Shown: one piece after another, positions 56,222 through 64,000 of the stretch
Layout: each line of letters starts with the position of its first letter
Position numbering within the stretch: the stretch's first letter is position 1
NCBI RefSeq assembly: GCF_016920785.2
Contig: NW_024609884.1
Span: 85,490,069 to 85,554,068, forward strand
Length of the DNA stretch: 64,000 nucleotides
Reading direction: 5' to 3'
Source: Ixodes scapularis
Taxonomy: Eukaryota > Arthropoda > Arachnida > Ixodida > Ixodidae
Program-made: the position numbers and the translations under genes
The notes under the pieces: generated by a model
Told to the model about the DNA's origin: nothing
Databases searched by the model: none
What the model saw: the letters and a program-made list of their open reading frames with translations, nothing else

Positions 56222-56536
56222 GCACTCTAAAAAAAGGCCCGTGCGTCTCCTTTCCCGCACAACACTCGGAGAGCCAATCACCGCAACTTACGGATGCAGA
56301 TCAGCGAATGACGATGCGGAAACATGTGTTTAGACCAGAAAACGCAGTCTGAGTTGTGACATTCAGCAATGCAAAACGTCACGCTTGCATTGCTGAATGT
56401 CACAACTCAGACTGCGTTTTTTGGTCTAAACACATGTTTCCGCATCGTCATTCGCTGAGCTGCCTTCGTAAGTTGCGGTGATTGGCTCTCCGAGTGTTGT
56501 GCGGGAAAGCAGACGCACGGGCTTTTTTTAAAGTGC
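56222..56536. mobile_element. HP foldback MITE, complete copy
   Basis: GCACTCTAAAAAAAGGCCCG at left and CGGGCTTTTTTTAAAGTGC at right; arms of about 145 bp almost perfectly complementary, loop CAAAACGTCACGCTTG. Confidence 0.92.
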
Positions 56537-57591
56537 GCGACGCCCTCCGTGTCGCTCGTTGGCAAGTTGCCGGCGCCTCAAGGTGGTTTGTAAACTCGTT
56601 CTCGAGCTTTGCTTCCTCTTTCTTCTCTGTGGTCCGTTCTCTTTCCGGCATTTGTGGAATGCTATTAGGCGTCGGAAGGAGAGCGTCGACTCCCCGGCGT
56701 CTTGGACGAGAGTCGACGTGCAGACTGCAGCACGCCCGGCGGATGGACTCCTCCTCTTCTTCCGTGCTCAAATGTCTTCGCGCCGCGACAGGGAGCGGAA
56801 CCTTGTTTCCGCTTCTTTCCAATTGTTCGTTTCGGAAGCGGGGCGGTAATTTTGATGGCGTGGCCGAAAAGAGAAAGGACGCCAAAACGCCCTCGCGTCG
56901 GAGCCTCCGTTTCAGCGGGCTTCGCTCGCTGGGAGCTGCAGAGTGTCGAGAACTGGCCAGCGCATTCCGACGCCGCGCAGCACGGATGGCCGAGCAAGTA
57001 TTTCCGTCCAGGGAACCCTCAAATCAAAAGTAAAACCTCACTCGTTAAAAAAACGAAAATAAATACATAATTCGGGCTATGTTATTATTATTATTTTTTT
57101 TATGTAAAGGCAAGCCTAAAAAGAAATTTGCAAAACCAGAGTGACCCCTAGAGGCTGACACACATTCTGGGAAACGATTGTCAGCGAAGAGCTGATTTTC
57201 GGCTTCCTCGGTGGTAGCGTGGCCAGGCGCGGACCTGTGGCTCGCTTCTCTCCGCAGCGAAGCTAGCATTATCGATTGATCCACGTGTGCACGCGACGCA
57301 ATAAAAACCTTTTCTCGTGGCTTTATCGCAATCTTCTTAGAGAACATGTAAGACGATAAAATACTCCATGATAGAACCATAATATGTATATAAATATAAT
57401 ACCCCCGGTAACTGCGCTTTCCATTCAGAAGCTATAGCAAAACGCATTAGTATCTTCAATTTGCGCCACGGAAGTCGCATACGCACTAGCGCCAGTTGAA
57501 CCTCTAGCATACATTAGAATAAGTCTATGGTTATAAGAGCCGACTTCGACGCGCTGCTCGCCAGCGGGCATGGAAGCTTTCCAGCTATGAA
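56537..57591. other. GC-rich block, then no gene seen
   Basis: 56540-57030 is GC-rich, open in three frames (up to 183 codons, but the longest begins inside the HP element). I recognise no product. 57060-57110 is AT-rich. Confidence 0.4.
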
Positions 57592-57786
57592 GTGCTTGAA
57601 GTTTTTCGTCTTCGTATTGCAGGTATTGAAAGATCTATCAACGTTAACTGGACACTGTACAAAGATAAACTAACTGAACTCATTGAGTATTTTATACCAC
57701 CCACTCGTGTCATCTCTGATAACAACAATCCGTGGTACAACAAAACCATTCATAAACACTACAACAACAACAAAAAGGCTTTATAG
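57592..57786 (+). pseudogene. L2-B ORF2 linker fragment
   Basis: NNPWYNKTIHKHYNNNKKAL aligns with SPWYSTTLKRLSNKKKRL in L2-A between endonuclease and RT. Open frame of about 65 codons, then a stop. Confidence 0.7.
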
Positions 57787-57858
57787 ACGGGCAGTCACGA
57801 ACTTGAAGCGGTCTTCCAGCTCAGGAATTTAGTAAATAAATTCAAAGATTTAAAACAC

Positions 57859-57879
57859 ACACACACACACACACACATC
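57859..57879. repeat. (AC)n microsatellite
   Basis: About ten AC units within the decayed L2-B element. Confidence 0.9.
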
Positions 57880-58428
57880 CGCAGCTTTCCTTTGTGCCAT
57901 ATTTTCCCAGTTACTTAGTATTTCTGAAATTCCACGGAGATTGGAAAACTGGCAACGTAACATGTTTTCAAATCTAGTGAACGCCACAAAATTACAAACT
58001 ATCGTCCCATTTCCCTAGCATATCGTCTAAACTCATGGAACACGTACTTTACTCTAGTATAATCAATTATTTAGAAGATAACAACCTATTTTTCGATGAG
58101 CAACATGGTTTCCAAAAAATATATTCTTGAGAAACGCAACTACCGGCTCTTCTTCACGACGTTCACGCAGGCTTTGTTGTTGTTGTTGTAAGGGTTGAAA
58201 GAAAAAGGGGGAGGGGGGAGTCAATTGTGTACGCGCGCTGGGCGCATTTCTTACATACAAACATTTAGACTGACACCATTTTCTTGAGTTTTACAAAGCA
58301 TTTGATAGGGTCCCTCATCAACGGTTTATATTAAAACTTAGCAAATTAGAAATCGAGCCCGCTATAGTAAAATGGATATCCGCATTTTTGACTAACCATT
58401 CATAATTCTAAATCCCCATCGTGCGCTG

Positions 58429-59326
58429 CAGGGATGGGCAAAATACATGCAAATATGTATCAAATACAAATACAAAATACTTCGTCAAAAATGTATTTAA
58501 TTACAAATTTAATTACATTTACAATGAAGCATTTAAGTACAAGATACAAATACAACCAAATGTATTTGGTCTCCTCCAAATACTTTTCCCAATACATTCT
58601 TCAAAATTTGCGTCAGTGACTTCAGGGCACCTGCAACGGGTTTCTGGGAATCTCATTTTAATTTTGCATCGCACACTCAAGAGTTAGTGTGCGAGGCTCT
58701 AGTAACGTAATAGAAATATAATCACAAAAAAAATGTAATCAGCTTGGACGTAATAGGTGAAAAAAGTACTGAGCTTCAAGAAGCTTTTTTTGTCGATTAT
58801 ACATTTTGGTATAGACCAACAAAGAACCGAGACGACCAAGACGCGCAGCACTAGCTAGGGAATTTTTTATTGCTGCAACTCGCACCAGTTACGAAAATCT
58901 GGACGACCCGCGTATTTAGAATGTTCCAGCAAAAATATGGATGGAAATCAGGCTAGAAAAAATCACAAGTTGTCACAGGCACTTATATAGCCAGTCTGCC
59001 TGTGAACGTCGATTTCGTCACCATTCTTGCCCTGGACTAGCACCGAAATCACAAAGTCACTAAACGCTTGTGCTTGATTGAGAGACACTGCATTCGGTGC
59101 AGAACGTATTCTTCCTGCTCTGAACAGTGACAATAAATTTGAGGGATGTATTTTCGGCCAGAAAATTGTATTTAATTACAATTGTATTTGAAATACCCAG
59201 GTTTTAGTATTTAAATACACGCGTCAAATACCTTACCCAATTTGTTATTGAATACAAATGCAAAATACACAAAGTATTTGAAATACGTATTTCAAATACC
59301 TGTATTTGAAATACTGCCCATCCCTG
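58429..59326. mobile_element. hAT-type non-autonomous element, copy 2
   Basis: Inverse orientation relative to 43119-44020, with the same terminal CAGGGATGGGCA / TGCCCATCCCTG. Flanks GTGCGCTG and GTACGCGG agree at 6 of 8 positions, a decayed 8-bp target duplication. It splits the RT domain of L2-B. Confidence 0.9.
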
Positions 59327-60365
59327 GTACGCGGTAACCTCACGTCTCCCTCAGGGCAGTGTACTCGGGTCCTTACTATTTTTAATCTACCTTAATGGCA
59401 TTCATGAGAACATCTCGTCTTCCGTTCGTTTGTTTGCAGATGACTGTGCAGTTTACAGACCCATTCTCTCGCCCGACGATTCCCATACTTTGCAAACAGA
59501 TATTAAACCAAAATTTCGATGGTTGAGTAAATAGCATATGACCCTAAATTTCGACAAATACAAATTCCTTTCATTTTCTCGTTGCGCTCTTCGACCTTTT
59601 TTTTTCTTTTTAGCATCTTGACGCCTTCCTTATCACCATTTGCAGTTCATATAAATATATCGGACTTCATTTAGCATCTGACCTTTCATAGACATCTCAC
59701 ATCAATTTTATAATAGCTAACGCAAACCGTTCTCTCGGCTTTTCGCACCAAAACCTTAAACCCGAAACTCCAGATATAAAACAGCTAGCATACTTTACTT
59801 TAGTTCGGTCTAAGCTTGTATTAGCTTCTTTTGTATGGTGCCCTTGGCAATCTCACCTAGTTATAAAACTTGAATCCATCCAAAGCAAACCTCAGCGCTT
59901 TATTTTTATTTTTTTATTACTCACCATTCAGAAGCATAACTGGATTGCGCGAAACTGCTAACCTTCACACTCTTTCATTAGCATTAAGGTCACTTTCATT
60001 CTTCACCGTATCTTTCACCATAACTATACCTCTTCGTGAATCGCTGCTTTTAGCATCGTGGCAGATTTCCTCCCGCTTTGACCACTCCTGTAAGTTGCGA
60101 CCTATTTTTCCCCGTCACCTACTTCATACAATAATTCAACTTTACCCTTGGCCATCAACGACTGGATCATTCTACCAAACGACATTGTTACCATAACTGA
60201 CACACAAATTTGCTGCCTCTGTAACCACTTTGATTTCTGCTTTATCCGACTAATTCCTTATACTGTTTTAAGATTGTGTACAAAATTGTTCGGTTGAAAA
60301 AAATAAATAAGAAATGTACCGCTCCCGTGTGTAATGCCCGTAAGGGCCTGCAAGGATAATAAATT

Positions 60366-60381
60366 ATGATGATGATGATGA
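60366..60381 (+). repeat. (GAT)n tail of L2-B
   Basis: Five GAT units directly after AATAATAAATTAT; closes the LINE. Confidence 0.85.
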
Positions 60382-60385
60382 GGAT

Positions 60386-62064
60386 TCATTTTCATTCCAC
60401 GAGTGACGTCGCGTTTCACGTGGCCGTTGTGGGTTGTTTGAAATTCCAGCGCGAGGTGCTGCGGCTGTGACGTCATGAACCCATCCATCAATCAGGATTT
60501 TCGCGGCACGCCACCGACGCCGGCTTTTCTCGTCACGCCACCGACGCCGGATTTTCTGCGACACGAGCTCCTTAATACTATCGACTTAATATAAGCGACC
60601 GAAGCCAGCGTGTCGATGGCCGAACCTCCATCCCCCGCGGTGCGCCGAGCGACTAACTAACGACGCCAATGCTGATTGCCAGGGAGTCGGTACACTCCAC
60701 CGGCGATGTTTGCTGACCCCTCCGGGATCCCTCGGAGCAAGCCCGCGATGGAGGCCAGCATCTCGGCATCGTGGGCCAGACCAGAATAGCCTTAATCGCT
60801 CCTAAGCCAACAGCTGCGCCAGCGGGTCGGACCCAGCTCGGACGCTGCCGGGAAAAAGTGGGCCACGGCGAAAGGTCTCGCGGGGTGAAGTGCACGGCTC
60901 CCCCTCCGGAATTCACGGCAGGGCCACTTTCCCTGGCGGATCAGGCTCCCTCTTTCACCGCTCTGGAGTGTGCACAGGCACGCCCGCCGAGAACAAAGCC
61001 CTCGCCAAGTATTTGTTCCTGGACGGAATGCTGCGAGCCTTCCTCGTTATTTCGGCTCAGATCGGCGTCCAGGCGAAGAGGAGCCCAAGTTGATGCGGCT
61101 CCTGTGTGCCACCGAGGAAAGCGCGGCGCGGCGGGGGTATATGGCTGCGCCTGGCAAGCACTTTTGCACACGTTACCGGAAGACGAAATTGGGGTCGGTT
61201 TACTATATCTTTCCTTGTGTGTTCTCTGCTGCGTTGCAGGAGCCATGGTCGCGGGCGCGGTGAATTTGAAAGGACGTTTAATGTGTGAGTGCTTCGGTAA
61301 ACAAGTCATTCATCGAAGCTGCGTTCCCGTGTATTGAACTTCAACGCCACAGCACGTAAGGTCTGCAATAGGGTGGGAAAAATCGAACTCGAGGCGGTTC
61401 AAGAACGGAAGACGAACGAAAAACACAGCTGTGTTCGTCCTCCACTCGTGGCACAGCATCGTGTTCAAGGCGCCATGTCCATAAGCTAACCTCCGCGCTA
61501 ACCATCACACGAGTTATCCTATTTCAATTTACTCCCTGTCAAGACATATTTGTTTGAACTGTTCCGTCCCTTCCCCCGAAAGTAACGGGATGTTATTCTT
61601 TGATAGAACTGCACTGCGTAACAATACCAATAATAAAAATTAAAAAAAAAAAAAAACACTGGGATTGAGAAGACACGACATACACAAGTTTGTATACGCG
61701 CAATGTTAGAATATATTCCGTCAAAGTACGGGACACATCCATGCTAACCTTGTTGCCACATGTTCTGTGTGCTGTACCTCATAACAGGTTCCGTAGCTAC
61801 CGGATATGGCACATGTTGCTGCCTCAGGGGTTGACACCATGAGTTCCGTATACCATCATCGTGCAACTGCTATTTGCTACAGCTACGGGAACTGTACCAT
61901 TATAACAGAGAGCGTCGTGTATTTTATGTTAAACCACGGCGGAACATGTTCCTTTTCTACATTGGAGAGCACATATTCCAATGTGCCTGAAATCAGCACA
62001 GGTTGCGTTTTATGGCCAAATGGAGAACGTTCAGTCTCCGCCCACATCCCGTTTTATGCAATAC
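60386..62064. other. No gene supported; GC-rich block 60.6-61.3 kb
   Basis: 60400-60560 has a local duplication (CACGCCACCGACGCCGG twice). 60600-61330 is CpG-rich with long overlapping open frames (up to 188 codons) that lack any domain I know. 61370-62060 shows nothing. Confidence 0.4.
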
Positions 62065-62381
62065 CATAAAAAAAAACAAAAAAAAAACGTGTGTTTATTT
62101 TTTAGCAGGGCTTTTGAAGAGCCTATCTTCACAATTTACAGGGCATCTCAGTGAATTACGAGACAGAGCACATGTTTATACACAAAAACGAGGTCCGCGC
62201 TGTGATATAAAGCAATGTGAAACTTCACGCTTGTATTGCTTGAGGTCTTAGAGCAGACTTCGTTCTTCGGTCTGAAACTTGTGCTTGGCCTCGCCGTTCG
62301 CTGGGCTGCCCCATAAAATTAGATGGTTGGCTTTCTGAGTGTTCAGCGGGCATGTAAACAGGCGACTTTCTTTGGAGTTAA
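62065..62381. mobile_element. HP foldback MITE, highly diverged copy
   Basis: Keeps the order of HP blocks: GAAGAGCCTATCTTCAC, AGCAATGTGAAACTTCACGC, ATTGCTTGAGGTCTTAG, ACTTCGTTCTTCGGTCTGAA, CGCCGTTCGCTGGGCTGCC, TTGGCTTTCTGAGTGTTC. Much older than 20670 and 56222. Confidence 0.65.
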
Positions 62382-62931
62382 TAGCAGATAAGGTTCTTTT
62401 TCGACCCTAATATACGATATCTTTAATTTTTCAGGTGTTTGCGTCTTTATGGTGTGCATGCGTACATCCAAATACACTAGGCAAGCCGGAAGTTTGTCAT
62501 ATCGAGGACCTTGCGTCTCCTTTGCAACTTTGTTCGATGCCTGCGATATCTTCATGTAGCAACAACAAAAAAGCACGTCAGTATTAGTAAACAATCTAAC
62601 TCATTTCAAATACACATATTCGAGTATTCTCCTATCAAACCATAACAATTAGCTCATATGGAAGAAATTGATGAATTACTACTTCGATATAGAAGTTGTA
62701 TCTTCGAAAGCGCAGAAAAATAACATTATAAAAACTTATCATAAATGAATGAAAGCAGTGCAGCTTCATTTTCAAAAAATTCGCTATGGTACTTTGCCCA
62801 GCCGTAAATTTCTCAGAGAAACATGCACATACTAAAATAATATTTTTCTACTCTTTGCCTCTCTCCATCTCTTTGCCTCATGCAACTGAAGTAAAAATCT
62901 GTGAGTGCGAGTGTCTTTGAATTGTTCTTAA
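62382..62931. other. No gene seen
   Basis: AT-rich, no coding support. Confidence 0.4.
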
Positions 62932-63765
62932 ATGGGCCACGCAACAATGTTTCAACTTTCAGTAAATACAGCAGCATGTAAGTCATACCTCGACATGTAT
63001 GACTTATATACCGCATGTTGCTTTTTTCTTTTCTCTCTCTCTCTCTCTACGCAAAGATAGTCGAACGAAAAAATCCGAGAAAAAGGAGCACCGTTTACTT
63101 TCTTAAAGGGTTGTATTCACACGAGGGAGAAATCCCGGGGATTTCTCCCCGGCACGCGCATCCCACGACGAAAACGTCAGGCTTTGCGATGTGCAAACGC
63201 CTCGCGTTTTCATCTCGTGATGCACGCGTGCCGGGGAGAAATCCCCGGGATTTCTCCCTCGTGTGAATACCCCTTAGAAAAGGCGGCCACGTGGTCTGGA
63301 GCCGATTATAAGCCGCCAATGTTTTTTAACATAGCCACGCGTTGGGGTTGGCAGAGCATAGGGCGCGCGCTGAGTTCCGTTCCCGTCATCCAAGTGATTG
63401 GGCTCGAGACACTACCCGAATGCATGTCGAGGCATTGATTGGCACGAGCCAAAATCGAATGCCTACGCTGTCTTCGTGTTCACTGTATGAGCAGCATTTA
63501 AATATCGTCACAGCAGGGACCGCAAAGCTCGACGACGCACGCCTGGGGATCGCATTGTTGACGCTGTCCTCGCAGCTGCGTCATCCAGTTTTGAGAAGGA
63601 GACACTAAAAGAACAAGGTCCGCTTTTATCCTTGGGATTCCGCCGCGACGAAGACGCTTCCTGGTCAGTGGCGTTGCGTTTGAGTATTTTTGAGTCCCAC
63701 TATATGTGCCCGTAAGCTGGTGCAAAGTGAGAAACGTTCCTACCCAACATCGATGCACAGCCCCT
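62932..63765. mobile_element. T1 MITE, diverged copy with nested foldback
   Basis: TTAA at 62928-62931 and 63766-63769; ends ATGGGCCACGCAACAATG and GATGCACAGCCCCT. Internal T1 blocks (GGCCACGTGGTCTGGAGCCG, CCACGCGTTGGGGTTGGCA) are present from 63280. A foldback at 63106-63275 accounts for part of the extra length. Confidence 0.75.
63106..63275. mobile_element. Foldback with near-perfect arms nested in T1
   Basis: AAGGGTTGTATTCACACGAG and GGAGAAATCCCGGGGATTTC at left mirror GAAATCCCCGGGATTTCTCC and CTCGTGTGAATACCCCTT at right; short central part ACGAAAACGTCAGGC / GCCTCGCGTTTTCATC also pairs. Confidence 0.85.
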
Positions 63766-63769
63766 TTAA

Positions 63770-64000
63770 CTACACATCGAGATTGATTCAAAGTCCAAGT
63801 TGTATATTGCACCGCTTACCACATATTCAGCAAAGGCAAAAAAAAAATGATTACTTTTTTTAATGTTAGACGTAGAAATAAACGAGACCAATTAATCGAA
63901 TAATGAATCGCTTAAAGGACGGCAATTCATCGGGTTAAAAGTTGTCATCGACGCCCAGCCCCAAGCATGACACGTCTACCGTATTTGTCCCAAGCGAGCG
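63770..64000. other. No gene seen
   Basis: No feature supported up to the window edge. Confidence 0.45.

Larger units (their letters stand above)
57540..60385 (+). mobile_element. L2-type LINE, 3' part (L2-B), split by a hAT element
   Basis: Order on the plus strand: the ORF2 linker (57592-57786, IPPTRVISDNNNPWYNKTI), decayed RT blocks (HGFQK near 58106, FYKAFDRVPHQ near 58290), the hAT insertion (58429-59326), then VTSRLPQGSVLGSLLFLIYL near 59340, a FADDCAVYRP catalytic block near 59440, and a C-terminal region. It ends with AATAATAAATTATGATGATG. Stops and frameshifts are frequent. 5' boundary approximate. Confidence 0.8.

Noticed and set aside
56482..57033. 183-codon open frame on the plus strand
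   Set aside because: Its start lies inside the HP foldback, it is arginine- and serine-rich from GC bias, and it overlaps equally long frames in other phases.
60771..61337. 188-codon open frame in a GC-rich block
   Set aside because: No recognisable domain; overlapped by long frames on both strands, as expected from GC content.
1..64000. CRISPR array, bacterial operons or prophage
   Set aside because: No regular direct repeats with unique spacers, no Shine-Dalgarno-led gene clusters; introns, LINEs and SINEs show a eukaryotic nuclear genome.

Overview
This is a repeat-rich stretch of an arthropod nuclear genome. The best fit is an ixodid tick: protein-coding sequence is split by long introns, short interspersed and foldback elements are dense, and one tRNA-derived SINE carries a tail (GTGCACGTCAAAGACCCCAGG-like) that I associate with tick repeats. 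Genus and species cannot be read from the window. There is no sign of bacterial gene organisation (no operons or ribosome binding sites).

The only host protein-coding gene I can build with confidence is on the minus strand between 43037 and 31579. Four exons with matching phases encode the end of one fasciclin (FAS1) domain, a complete last FAS1 domain and a stop codon. The 5' part must lie beyond 43037; I did not find it. Its introns are filled with foldback elements, a LINE tail and a tRNA-Ser relic.

The rest is mostly mobile DNA. (i) LINEs: a nearly complete L2/CR1-type element (7176-11545, minus) whose ORF1 opens with a 2A-like peptide and whose ORF1 and ORF2 are in one frame split by a single UAA; a second L2-type copy (about 57540-60385, plus) broken by a hAT insertion; a Tx1/L1-type copy (about 21410-19215, minus) broken by a foldback element; a Jockey/CR1-like copy (53205-51405, minus); and smaller RT scraps at 21915 and 45318. 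(ii) DNA-transposon derivatives: a 627-bp TTAA-flanked MITE family called T1 here (two full copies, several partial), a larger 1.78-kb TTAA-flanked element, two copies of a ~900-bp hAT-type element, mariner tails, a THAP-domain scrap, and at least ten foldback elements in several families (the most frequent is called HP here). (iii) An unusual 393-bp unit at 14759-15151 made of two inverted LTR-like arms around one tRNA-Lys-type primer binding site, with a 4-bp target duplication.

RNA genes are limited to a tRNA-Cys-like sequence (17494), a decayed tRNA-Cys relic (18889) and a tRNA-Ser relic that has lost exactly its anticodon loop (36171). Long remaining stretches (12.3-14.6, 24.6-26.6, 32.5-34.1, 47.8-51.4, 60.4-62.0 kb) show no gene I can support. 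GC-rich blocks at about 48.5-49.7, 56.5-57.0 and 60.6-61.3 kb could be promoters or exons but carry no recognisable product.
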